From Aquabacter spiritensis (GTDB taxonomy: Bacteria > Pseudomonadota > Alphaproteobacteria > Rhizobiales > Xanthobacteraceae): a stretch of DNA of 64,000 bases. Location: NCBI RefSeq assembly GCF_004346185.1, contig NZ_SMAI01000010.1, positions 124,001 to 188,000 of the forward strand. Direction: 5' to 3'. The notes below the pieces were generated by a model. That model ran no database searches and was not told where the DNA came from. It saw only the letters and a list, made by a program, of their open reading frames with translations. Position numbers and translations under genes: made by a program. Below, one piece after another: positions 7,929 through 15,776 of this stretch (positions within the stretch are counted from its first letter, which is position 1; every line of letters starts with the position of its first letter).

Positions 7929-9365
7929 ATGAGGTCGGTCATGCACACGCCGGTCCCCCCGCAGAGCCGCCGGAGCAGCACCGCGATCGCGCTGCTGGTG
8001 GCCGGCGCTTTTTTCATGGAAAATCTCGACGGGACGGTGATCACCACCGCCATCCCGCAAATGGCGGTGAGCTTCGGCGTCGCGCCGATCGAGCTGAACA
8101 TCGGCGTCAGCGCCTATCTGCTGACGCTCGGCGTCTTCATCCCGATCAGCGGCTGGGTCGCCGACCGGTTCGGGCCGCGCCGCGTCTTCGCCGCGGCGAT
8201 CATCGTCTTCACATTGGCGTCGCTCTTGTGCGGTCTCGCCCAGAGCCTCACCGAATTCGTTCTTCTGCGCATTCTCCAGGGGGTGGGTGGGGCGCTGATG
8301 GTGCCGGTGGGGCGCTTCGTCGTGCTGCGCACCACGCCCAAGGAAAGGCTGATCTCGGCCATCGCCATGCTGACCTGGCCGGCTTTGGTGGCGCCGATCC
8401 TGGGGCCGCCGGTGGGCGGCTTCATCACCACCTATGCCACCTGGCGCTGGATCTTCTATCTCAATCTGCCGCTCGGAATGATCGGCCTCGTCGCGGCCTT
8501 GATCCTGATCCCGGGCGACCGCGCCGCGGTGTCGCGGCCATTCGACTGGCCCGGCTTCGTGTTTTGCGGTGGTGCCCTCTTCACTTTGCTGTGGACCGCC
8601 GAGGCGCTGGGCCAGCCGGACGTCGACTGGAGCGTCGCGGCGCTCACCGCCGGCGCCGGCCTGCTGCTGCTGGGGCTCGGCCTGCGCCATCTGGCGCGCG
8701 CGGCGCATCCGCTGGTCGATCTGTCCGCCGTCTCCCTGCCGACCTTCAGCGTCGCGGTGCGCGGCGGCTCGGCGTTCCGCGCCGCGATCGGCGCTGTGCC
8801 CTTTCTCCTGCCGCTGATGTTCCAGCTCGGCTTCGGGCTGGACGCCTTTCAGGCGGGCCTGCTGATGATGGCGGTGTTCGCCGGCAATCTCCTGATGAAG
8901 CCGGCGACGGTGCCGGTGCTGAAGCGGTTCGGCTTTCGCAGGGTTCTGTTGATCAACAGCCTCATCAATGCGGCGTCCCTGGCGGCCTGCGCCCTGTTCA
9001 CGCCGCAGACGCCGACAGCGGTGATCGCGACCATTCTGTTCCTCGGCGGGTTGACGCGCTCGATGCAGTTCACCGCGCTGAACACCATCGCCTTCGCCGA
9101 CGTGCCGGCCGAGCGGATGAGCGGCGCCAATACGCTGTTCTCGACCGCCTTCCAGATCGCCATGGGCCTCGGCGTCGCGCTCGGTGCGATCGCCATCCGC
9201 CTCGCCGAATGGGGCGCGGATCTGGCCGGGCTCGGCCAGGTGCCGGCGGTGTCCTATCGCGGCGCGTTCCTGGTGATCGCCTTGGTTTCGCTGTTCAGCG
9301 TCTATGACTGCCTGCGCCTGCCGAAGGACGCGGGCGACCATCTCTCGGCCAAGGCGACGAAATAA
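7929..9365 (+). CDS. MFS transporter, DHA2 (EmrB/QacA-like) family
   Basis: Proton-coupled drug/multi-substrate exporter of 478 residues in the inner membrane. After a short cytoplasmic start, the first segment contains the DHA2-typical ENLDGTVITTAIPQMA, then WVADRFGPRR (motif A between segments 2 and 3) and the motif C region ALVAPILGPPVGGFI. Length fits 14 segments. No membrane-fusion (EmrA) partner is adjacent, so it probably acts alone. The stop is 12 bp before the next SDR gene, which has its own AGGAGGGG site, and the two are likely cotranscribed. A second possible start lies 5 codons downstream. Confidence 0.92.
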   Translation: MRSVMHTPVPPQSRRSSTAIALLVAGAFFMENLDGTVITTAIPQMAVSFGVAPIELNIGVSAYLLTLGVFIPISGWVADRFGPRRVFAAAIIVFTLASLLCGLAQSLTEFVLLRILQGVGGALMVPVGRFVVLRTTPKERLISAIAMLTWPALVAPILGPPVGGFITTYATWRWIFYLNLPLGMIGLVAALILIPGDRAAVSRPFDWPGFVFCGGALFTLLWTAEALGQPDVDWSVAALTAGAGLLLLGLGLRHLARAAHPLVDLSAVSLPTFSVAVRGGSAFRAAIGAVPFLLPLMFQLGFGLDAFQAGLLMMAVFAGNLLMKPATVPVLKRFGFRRVLLINSLINAASLAACALFTPQTPTAVIATILFLGGLTRSMQFTALNTIAFADVPAERMSGANTLFSTAFQIAMGLGVALGAIAIRLAEWGADLAGLGQVPAVSYRGAFLVIALVSLFSVYDCLRLPKDAGDHLSAKATK

Positions 9366-9377
9366 CAGGAGGGGACC

Positions 9378-10088
9378 ATGGATCTGGCAGGGCAGCGGGT
9401 GCTCGTCGTCGGCGGCAGTTCGGGTATCGGCTTCGGTGTCGCCGCGGCCGCCGCCGCGGCAGGGGCGGCGGTCACCATCGCCTCGCGCTCGGCCGAGAAG
9501 GTGGCGGGCGCGGTGGAGCGGCTCGGCGCGGGGACCGAGGGCGCGATCCTCGACACCGGAGACGAGGTGGGCATCGCCGATTTCTTCGCCGGCCGGGCGG
9601 CGTTCGACCATATCGTGGTGTCGGCTTCGCAGACCAAGGTGGCGGCGGTGCGGGATCTGGCTTTGGCCGATGCCTACCAGTCGATGAATTCCAAATTCTG
9701 GGGCACGTATCGCGTCGCCCGCGCCGCCAGGATCACCGATGGCGGCTCGCTGACCTTGGTCTCGGGCTTTCTCGCCATCCGGCCCCGCAAGGGCGCGGCG
9801 ATCCAGGGCGCGATCAACGGCGCGCTCGAAGCCCTCGCCAAGGGCCTGGCGCTGGAATTCGCGCCGGTTCGGGTGAATTGCGTCTCGCCGGGCCTGGTCG
9901 CCACGGAGATGTTCGCGGGACTGGCGGACGATGCCCGCGCGGCGATGTTCGACAATGCCGCCGCGCGCCTGCCCGTCGGGCGGGTCGGCCTGCCGGCGGA
10001 CATTGCGGTGCAGGTGCTCGCCTTCATGGCGAACCCCTACCAGTCCGGCAGCGTGGTCTATCTGGACGGTGGCGGGGCACTGGTGTGA
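9378..10088 (+). CDS. Atypical SDR protein lacking the YxxxK active site
   Basis: Short-chain dehydrogenase fold of 236 residues. The cofactor motif GGSSGIGFG is intact at about residues 13-21, and the C-terminal VNCVSPGLVATEMF block is normal for the family. The catalytic Tyr-x3-Lys is replaced by Gln143-x3-Asn147 in AAIQGAINGALEAL, judged by alignment to the usual AYSAAKAGLEGL. The protein may bind NAD(P) without the classical dehydrogenase chemistry, or use a different mechanism. AGGAGGGG lies right before the ATG, 12 bp after the MFS exporter gene. A candidate small RNA gene follows it. Confidence 0.85.
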   Translation: MDLAGQRVLVVGGSSGIGFGVAAAAAAAGAAVTIASRSAEKVAGAVERLGAGTEGAILDTGDEVGIADFFAGRAAFDHIVVSASQTKVAAVRDLALADAYQSMNSKFWGTYRVARAARITDGGSLTLVSGFLAIRPRKGAAIQGAINGALEALAKGLALEFAPVRVNCVSPGLVATEMFAGLADDARAAMFDNAAARLPVGRVGLPADIAVQVLAFMANPYQSGSVVYLDGGGALV

Positions 10089-10122
10089 AACGGCCGAGCT
10101 ACAGCATGCGACTAAAGTATGA

Positions 10123-10151
10123 TTGAAAGGTGCGGAACAAAGGTCTGTATA
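10123..10151 (+). promoter_or_regulatory. Sigma-70-like promoter of the 10.2-kb small RNA candidate
   Basis: TTGAAA (10123-10128) and TGTATA (10146-10151) are spaced by exactly 17 bases. Transcription would start near 10158, well after the SDR stop codon at 10088 and with no coding frame of note beneath it. Confidence 0.55.
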
Positions 10152-10157
10152 TCCCCC

Positions 10158-10312
10158 CATCGAGATCGAGCGCCGGGCCAGGTTGAACTTCGTGTTCCCG
10201 CATCCTCGGCACCGAAGTCCCGAAGAGTGGATCCCAACCGGATGCCACCACGGCCGGTACAAGCCCAGCTGTGCGCCCCGCCCGTATAACGGGCGGGGCG
10301 TTCCGGTTTTTT
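10158..10312 (+). ncRNA. Candidate structured small RNA, about 155 nt
   Basis: This sits in the 348-base gap between the SDR gene and the PDZ protein gene. It has a 17-bp-spaced promoter, four helices and an intrinsic terminator. Helix A pairs 10187-10192 with 10213-10218 (ACTTCG/CGAAGT) and may be extended by CGGG 10174-10177 with CCCG 10219-10222. Helix B pairs 10227-10234 with 10240-10248, with one bulged G and loop CAACC. Helix C pairs 10249-10254 with 10268-10273. The terminator stem begins at 10274, so B, C and the terminator abut without a spare base. It matches no RNA family I recognise. It could instead be a 5' leader with an attenuator for the gene at 10437. Confidence 0.55.
10274..10312 (+). 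terminator. Intrinsic terminator of the small RNA candidate
   Basis: CGCCCCGCCCG (10274-10284) pairs perfectly over 11 bp with 10290-10300 around a TATAA loop, followed by TTCCGGTTTTTT. This is the clearest plus-strand intrinsic terminator in the window. Confidence 0.9.
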
Positions 10313-10314
10313 AG

Positions 10315-10342
10315 ACCCCGCACAAGTCGAACCCCGCACAAG
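10315..10342 (+). repeat. Two 12-bp direct repeats
   Basis: ACCCCGCACAAG occurs at 10315-10326 and again at 10331-10342, a 16-bp period, between the terminator and the start of the PDZ protein gene. It could be a double protein-binding site or a simple duplication. Confidence 0.6.
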
Positions 10343-10436
10343 GCGGCACGCCTGCGCCGTCTCCCTTTGACCGATCGCCGCATTGCGGGTGAACATCTGG
10401 GCGCGCGGCGGGTTCTGGTGCGAGCAGGAGATTGGC

Positions 10437-11411
10437 ATGGCATATCCGTTCGATGGCTATGAGGTCGACGCCCGCATGCGGCCGCTCGCCGAAGCTTACC
10501 CGTTTGACCTCGATGCGGTTCTCTCGGCCGTGGTGGCGGTCGAGGCGACGATTCCCGACGATGCCTTCACCGCATCCATTCTGGGCGTGGAGCGGCTCGG
10601 CAACGGCACCGTGATCAGTGCGAGTGGTCTGGTTCTGACGATCGGCTATCTCGTCACCGAAGCGTCCGAGGTCGCGCTGACGATCAATGATGGGCGGCGG
10701 GTGCCCGCCCATGTGCTCGGGGTCGATTCGGTCACCGGCTTCGGACTGCTCCAGGCGCTGGATCCTCTCGGCGTTCCCGCCCTCGCGGTGGGCACCTCGC
10801 GCGGGATCGGGGCCGGGGATCCGGTTCTGCTGGCCGGGGCCGGCGGGCGGAGCCATGCCGCCGCCGGCGAGGTCCTCGCCCGCATGCCGTTCGCGGGCTA
10901 TTGGGAATATCTGCTGGACGAGGCCCTGATCACCCAGCCGGCCCACCCCCATTGGAGCGGCGCGGCGCTGATCGGGCCGTCGGGCGAGCTGGCCGGCGTC
11001 GGTTCGCTGCGGCTGGAACGACAGACCGGGCGGGGCAGCGCGCCGATCAACATGTTCGTGCCCGCCGAGCTTCTGCCGCCGATTCTCGACGACCTCGCCA
11101 GCGGCCGTGCACCGTTTCCGCCGCGGCCTTGGCTCGGCGTCTTCGCGCAGGAGAACGGGGCGCACGTGCAGGTGATCGGTATCACGCCGCGCAGCCCCGC
11201 GGCGCGGGCGGAATTGCGCACCGGCGACCTGATCCTCGAACTGGCCGGCGTGCCGGTTCACGATCTCGCCGACTTCTATGGGGCGCTCTGGGCGCAGGGG
11301 CCGGCGGGAACGGTGATCCCGCTCCGGCTGCAACGCGAGGACGACGTGTTCGAGGTCGAGCTGCGCTCGGTGGACCGCGCGGCGCTGCTGCGGAAGCCGC
11401 GCTTCAACTGA
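10437..11411 (+). CDS. Trypsin-like serine protease fold with PDZ domain, probably catalytically inactive
   Basis: Protein of 324 residues with the DegP/HtrA architecture: a chymotrypsin-like domain (about residues 25-215) and one PDZ domain (about 235-310, PWLGVF through LRTGDLILELAGVPV). Aligned with DegP, the catalytic His position is Tyr71 (LTIGYLV for LTNNHVI), the Asp position is Gly101 (SVTGFGLLQ for QSDIALLQ), and only Ser174 (HWSGAAL) remains. It should not cleave peptides and may be a binding or scaffold protein. There is no signal peptide, so a cytosolic location is expected. AGGAG lies 6 bases before the ATG at 10437. A structured RNA candidate with terminator precedes it. Confidence 0.85.
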   Translation: MAYPFDGYEVDARMRPLAEAYPFDLDAVLSAVVAVEATIPDDAFTASILGVERLGNGTVISASGLVLTIGYLVTEASEVALTINDGRRVPAHVLGVDSVTGFGLLQALDPLGVPALAVGTSRGIGAGDPVLLAGAGGRSHAAAGEVLARMPFAGYWEYLLDEALITQPAHPHWSGAALIGPSGELAGVGSLRLERQTGRGSAPINMFVPAELLPPILDDLASGRAPFPPRPWLGVFAQENGAHVQVIGITPRSPAARAELRTGDLILELAGVPVHDLADFYGALWAQGPAGTVIPLRLQREDDVFEVELRSVDRAALLRKPRFN

Positions 11412-11420
11412 CGACAGGCC

Positions 11421-11450
11421 AAACAAGAAACGGGCGCCCGAAGGCGCCCG
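11421..11450 (-). terminator. Intrinsic terminator of the Trp-repeat protein gene
   Basis: CGGGCGCC (11431-11438) pairs with GGCGCCCG (11443-11450) around a 4-base loop. Read on the minus strand the stem is followed by TTTCTTGTTT, so it ends the minus-strand gene at 11520-13922. Confidence 0.8.
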
Positions 11451-11519
11451 CTCGAAGCTCGATGTGCCGCCCGCTCGGTTCTCCCGCCCGACATTGCAGG
11501 CGGCGAACGCCCCGGAACA

Positions 11520-13922
11520 TCAGCGGCGGAAACCGCCGCCGCCGTGGAAGCCGCCGAACCCGCCGCCGCCGCCGAAACGGTCGCCGCCGAAGGTCGAGCG
11601 CTGGGCCGAGAAGTCGCGCGCCTGACGTTCATTGTCGAGCTGGCTGCTGTCGAACGAGCGGTCGACCGGTTGCCAGCCGGAGCCCGTATTGCGGTTCCAG
11701 CCGGTATTGTCGTGCTGGTAGACGTTGCCGTCATGGTCGGCATAGACGTTGCCGTTGTTCCAGGCGACCGAATTGCCGGTGCGCTGGTTGGTGGCGACGC
11801 CCTTGCTGTCGACGTCGACCTGGCCGTTGGTGCGGCTGACCGACGTGGACGAGGCGTGGGCCGTTCCGGCGGTGGGGTTCGCGCCCGCCGACTGGCGGGT
11901 GGCATCGTAATTCCCGGTATAGGCATTGCCGGAGATCGACGCGCTCGAAGTGCCGCGCGCGCCGGTATAGGGATTGTACCGGGTATTGTCGCGGGCGGCG
12001 CCGTAATTGCCGGTATAGGGATTGAAGGCAGCGGCCGAGCGGCCGGCGAAGTCGGTGCCGCGCGCGGTGTTTCCGCTCCAGGCCCGGGTGCCCCAATCGG
12101 TCCCGGTCCAGGTGGTGCCCCAGGCATGGCTCACCGTGGCTGCCCCGCCCCAGCGGCCATAGATGTTGGCCTGGTTGACATTGACATAGCCCCAATGGCC
12201 GTAGGGCGCCGCGCCCCAATACGGCCCCCAGCCCGGGGTCACCGCCGCGCCCCAGGCCCAGCCGGCCGCGAAGCCGAAGCCGAAGCCGACCGCCGCGCCG
12301 AGCGAGAAGCCGGCGCCGTAGCCGTAGGTCGTCGGGCAGGGATACCAATAGGCCGCGCCGACATAGCCGACGCAATTGTAGCCGGTGCCGTAGACCACGG
12401 TGCCGCCGGGCGCGACCATCACGCCCATATAGCCCGGCGTGTAGCCCACCACGACCGCGTCGGGCTGGGTGCTGTAGACCCGCACATAGGTCACGTAATG
12501 CACCGGCGAGGCGACCGGGATCGTATAGATCACCGGCGGCACCTCGGCCGCGACGGCCCAGGGGCCGGACGGCGCGCGCGCCACGAACCAGACGCCGTTA
12601 TTGACGACGTAATAGCTCGACGGCGACACCTGAATCACCGGCAGCGGCGTGTTGACCGCATATTTGAGCGGCGTGCCCGGGATGTCGGCGAATTGCGGCG
12701 CGCCGGCATAGCTGACCGTCGTGGTGGCGGAGCGCTTCACGGTCGAGGTCTGCGGGATGGTGGCGGCGATCGCCGCTTCCTTGGCCTGCGGCGTGCCGGC
12801 CACCGAGACCAGGACGTTGGCCTTGGGGTCGTGGGGCGAGATCTTGGCGAAATCCGCCGGCAGCGCGTCCGGGGCGACATAGGCCCACGGCCCGTTCATG
12901 CCCGCCGAGCGGAACCAGCGGCCGGAAATCAGCACGTAGAAATCGTTGTTGTTGGGATCCATGAACACGGCATGGTCGGCATTGCTCATGGTGAGCAGCG
13001 ACGTGCCGGACACCGGCAGCATCTGCGGCTGGCCGTTGGTCTGCACCAGCTCGGTCGGCACGGTCGAGACCAGGATGGCCGGGGGCGGGGTGATCGGCTT
13101 GCCGTCCTGGGACAGCAGCGGATCCGGCGTGCCGGCCTTCGCGGCGGCCTTGCCGGCATTGACGAGCGCCTGCGTCGGCTGCGGCGTCACCAGCCACGGT
13201 CCGTTGAGATCCCGGCTCTCATACCAGGTGCCGGCCGCCTGCAGGTGATAGACACCGCCCGAATCCCGCAGGATCAGGGGGCGCGTATTGATCACGCGCT
13301 GGAAGCCGTTCGCGCCGTCGACCGGGCGCAGGGCCGGTTCGCCGGAAATCGGCACCAGAATGGTGAGGGTGTCGGTGAAAACGATCTTCGGCGGGCTGTT
13401 GTCGACCGGCTGGGTGCGCAGGGCGGCGATCTTCTGGTTGACCGCATAGCTCGCCTGGAGCTGGTCGAGCCGCACCGTCATGCCGTCCTTGGGCAGGCGC
13501 TGGTCGATCGTAGACTTGATCTCGGGCGCCTTTTCGGGCGCGGTCGCGACTTCGACCTTCTGCACCACGATCTGGTCGAGATGGACGAGGCCGGACGCCT
13601 TGTCGATGGTGGCGCGGGCGGCGAACTGGGCGAAGCCGTAGGTGGGCGCGCCGTTCTTCGGGCCGACCGCGAGGGCGGCGCGTCCGGTGATGCGATCGCC
13701 CTCCCAGGTCTCGATCTGCGGCTGATAGATTTCCAGCCGGTTGTCGCCGACATCGAAGTCGCGCGGCCAAGCGAGGCCCTGCGTGACGCCGGGTGCGGAC
13801 TGCGCCGCCGGCGCCTGCTGGGCATAAGCATAATGGGGAAGCACGAGGCCGGACATCAGGAGCGCGACCAGCGCTCCCTTTCCCGCACTCCGGCTGCGGT
13901 CCAACAGGCCAGCGACATGCAT
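11520..13922 (-). CDS. Large exported protein with GPW repeats and Gly-rich tail, unknown function
   Basis: Protein of 800 residues. The start at 13922 is chosen because AAGGGAG precedes it and the next residues form a signal peptide (a basic start, then ALVALLMSGLVLPHYAYAQQ). The middle has three related units ending in GPW: WYESRDLNGPW, WFRSAGMNGPW and WFVARAPSGPW, about 80 residues apart, of the sort annotated as carbohydrate-binding V/XII-like. Then come a Tyr/Pro-rich region, an Ala/Gly-rich membrane-like stretch, repeats of NPYTGNY type, a Trp/Asn-rich part (WNRNTGSGWQPV) and a Gly-Phe-rich end (GGGGGFGGFHGGGGFRR). It is probably periplasmic or at the cell surface. The family is widespread as hypothetical proteins; no reaction can be named. 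Confidence 0.85.
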   Translation of the reverse strand: MHVAGLLDRSRSAGKGALVALLMSGLVLPHYAYAQQAPAAQSAPGVTQGLAWPRDFDVGDNRLEIYQPQIETWEGDRITGRAALAVGPKNGAPTYGFAQFAARATIDKASGLVHLDQIVVQKVEVATAPEKAPEIKSTIDQRLPKDGMTVRLDQLQASYAVNQKIAALRTQPVDNSPPKIVFTDTLTILVPISGEPALRPVDGANGFQRVINTRPLILRDSGGVYHLQAAGTWYESRDLNGPWLVTPQPTQALVNAGKAAAKAGTPDPLLSQDGKPITPPPAILVSTVPTELVQTNGQPQMLPVSGTSLLTMSNADHAVFMDPNNNDFYVLISGRWFRSAGMNGPWAYVAPDALPADFAKISPHDPKANVLVSVAGTPQAKEAAIAATIPQTSTVKRSATTTVSYAGAPQFADIPGTPLKYAVNTPLPVIQVSPSSYYVVNNGVWFVARAPSGPWAVAAEVPPVIYTIPVASPVHYVTYVRVYSTQPDAVVVGYTPGYMGVMVAPGGTVVYGTGYNCVGYVGAAYWYPCPTTYGYGAGFSLGAAVGFGFGFAAGWAWGAAVTPGWGPYWGAAPYGHWGYVNVNQANIYGRWGGAATVSHAWGTTWTGTDWGTRAWSGNTARGTDFAGRSAAAFNPYTGNYGAARDNTRYNPYTGARGTSSASISGNAYTGNYDATRQSAGANPTAGTAHASSTSVSRTNGQVDVDSKGVATNQRTGNSVAWNNGNVYADHDGNVYQHDNTGWNRNTGSGWQPVDRSFDSSQLDNERQARDFSAQRSTFGGDRFGGGGGFGGFHGGGGFRR

Positions 13923-14064
13923 GCGTGATCTCCCTTCGCCTCCCCAGGCTTGGGCGGGACCACTAGCACTTTTGTCCGCTTCCGTCAGCGCGGGCCTTTC
14001 CGGATGGAGGAATGTTAAGGCACTATTTGGCCCATCCCACGGCACGCGAGAGCAGTCGCCCATG

Positions 14065-14097
14065 AAAAGGGGGGCGAAGCAAACGCCGCGCCCCCCT
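14065..14097 (-). terminator. Intrinsic terminator of katA
   Basis: AGGGGGGCG (14068-14076) pairs perfectly with CGCCCCCCT (14089-14097) around a 12-base loop. On the minus strand the stem is followed by TTTTC, 40 bases beyond the katA stop. Confidence 0.75.
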
Positions 14098-14134
14098 CCT
14101 GACTCCTCTCGCCGATCAGCCGCGAGGCGAATCG

Positions 14135-15646
14135 TCACTCCGCCGCTGCGGCGCCCTGCGGCATCTTCTGCTGCTGAGCGGTCTCGGCGGCCTTCTCACG
14201 CGTCATGGCCTCGAGGGCGGCGCGCACCCCGGCGCCGTACTCCGGATGGACCTTGTCGAAATGGCCGAGCTGGCGCTCGGCGATCGCTTCGGGAATCCCC
14301 CACATCGCTTCGGCGAGGTTGCTGAAGAGCCGGGCGCGCTGGTCGGCGTCGAACAGTTCGAACAGAGCGCGCGGCTGGGAATAATCGTCATTGCCGATGC
14401 GATGGTTGTAGCGTTCCGCATCGCCGGAAATGGCGAGCGGCGGCTCGGCATAAGCGGGGTTCTCGACCGCCGCGCCGGAGACCGAATTCGGCTCGTAATA
14501 CGCGTCGGTATTGCCCGTCATCTGCGGGAAGAACCGCATCGACCCGTCCTTGTGATAATGATGGACGGGGCAGCGCGCGGCATTGACCGGAAGGTGCTCG
14601 TAATGCGTGCCGAGCCGGTAGCGGTGGGCGTCGGCATAGGAGAAGATCCGCGCCTGGAGCATCTTGTCGGGCGAGAAGGAGATGCCCGGAACGATGTTCG
14701 ACGGCGAGAACGCCGCCTGCTCGATTTCGTTGAAATAGTTTTCCGGGTTGCGGTTCAGCTCGAGGATGCCGACGTCGATCGGCGGATACTCGCTGTGCGG
14801 CCACACCTTGGTCAGGTCGAAGGGATTGTAGGAGGTCTTCTCCGCGTCCGCCTCCGGCATGACCTGGACCTGCATCTTCCATTTCGGGAAATTGCCGGTC
14901 TCGATGGACGAGAACAGGTCTTCCTGGGTGGATTCCCGGGTGCGGCCGACCACCTGGGTGGCCTCGCCATTGGTCCAGTGCTTGTGGCCCTGCAGGGTCT
15001 TGAAGTGGAACTTCACCCAGAACCGCTCGCCGGCCGCATTGATCAGCGAATAGGTGTGCGAGCCGTAGCCGTTCATATGCCGCACGTCGGTGGGCAGGCC
15101 GCGGTCGGAGAACAGGATGGTCACCTGGTGCAGGCTCTCGGGCGAGAGGGACCAGAAGTCCCACATCGCGGTGGGCGAGCGCAGGTTGGTCTTGGGGTGG
15201 CGCTTCTGGGTGTGGATGAAGTCCGGAAACTTATAGGGGTCGCGGACGAAGAAGACCGGGGTGTTGTTGCCGACGAGGTCCCAATTGCCCTCCTCGGTGT
15301 AGAATTTCAGCGCGAAGCCGCGCACGTCGCGCTCGGCGTCCGCCGCGCCGAGTTCGCCGGCCACGGTCGAGAAGCGCAGCAGCAGATCCGTGGTCTTGCC
15401 GACCTGCGAGAACACCTTCGCCTTGGTGTAGCGCGTGATGTCGCCGGTGATGGTGAGCGTGCCGAAGGCGCCCCAGCCCTTGGCGTGCACCACGCGCTCG
15501 GGAATGCGCTCCCGGTTCTGATGGGCGAGCTTCTCGATCAGCTGATAGTCCTGCATCAGGACCGGGCCGCGCGGGCCGGCGGTGATCGAATTCTGATTGT
15601 CGGAAATCGGATTTCCGGCGGTCGTGGTGAGTGTTGGCTTGGTCAT
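14135..15646 (-). CDS. katA: Monofunctional heme catalase, small-subunit clade
   Basis: Decomposes hydrogen peroxide to water and oxygen; 503 residues, the normal length for clade 3 catalases. The active-site His is in [11 protein letters not shown], the Asn in [10 protein letters not shown] and the heme-ligand Tyr in [14 protein letters not shown]. The substrate-channel and NADPH-site regions also look complete ([23 protein letters not shown]). The ATG at 15646 is preferred over an upstream Met because homologous sequence starts at [17 protein letters not shown] and AGGGGACGC precedes it. It is divergent from oxyR across 130 bp, so peroxide induction by OxyR is expected. A minus-strand terminator follows the gene. 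Confidence 0.96.
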   Translation of the reverse strand: MTKPTLTTTAGNPISDNQNSITAGPRGPVLMQDYQLIEKLAHQNRERIPERVVHAKGWGAFGTLTITGDITRYTKAKVFSQVGKTTDLLLRFSTVAGELGAADAERDVRGFALKFYTEEGNWDLVGNNTPVFFVRDPYKFPDFIHTQKRHPKTNLRSPTAMWDFWSLSPESLHQVTILFSDRGLPTDVRHMNGYGSHTYSLINAAGERFWVKFHFKTLQGHKHWTNGEATQVVGRTRESTQEDLFSSIETGNFPKWKMQVQVMPEADAEKTSYNPFDLTKVWPHSEYPPIDVGILELNRNPENYFNEIEQAAFSPSNIVPGISFSPDKMLQARIFSYADAHRYRLGTHYEHLPVNAARCPVHHYHKDGSMRFFPQMTGNTDAYYEPNSVSGAAVENPAYAEPPLAISGDAERYNHRIGNDDYSQPRALFELFDADQRARLFSNLAEAMWGIPEAIAERQLGHFDKVHPEYGAGVRAALEAMTREKAAETAQQQKMPQGAAAAE

Positions 15647-15756
15647 CCGAGCGTCCCCTGTGCGCATGTCCCGGCGGTGCGCCGGGTTCCGGAGTGGTCG
15701 GCGCGCACTCTGGGCCGGCACGGCGATCAGCACAAATCAGTTTGCATAGGTTCTAG

Positions 15757-15768
15757 GATAAGATTATC
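15757..15768. promoter_or_regulatory. Dyad in the katA-oxyR intergenic region, candidate OxyR site
   Basis: GATAA-GA-TTATC is a perfect 5-bp dyad only 8 bases from the oxyR start, preceded by ATAG at 15746. It does not match the full four-box OxyR consensus, but its position between divergent katA and oxyR fits autoregulation by a LysR protein. Confidence 0.45.
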
Positions 15769-15776
15769 TGATCGAT

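Noticed and set aside
10123-10314. Short plus-strand frame in the 10.2-kb gap
   Set aside because: Begins within the -35 element and runs through the terminator stem; structure favours a non-coding RNA.
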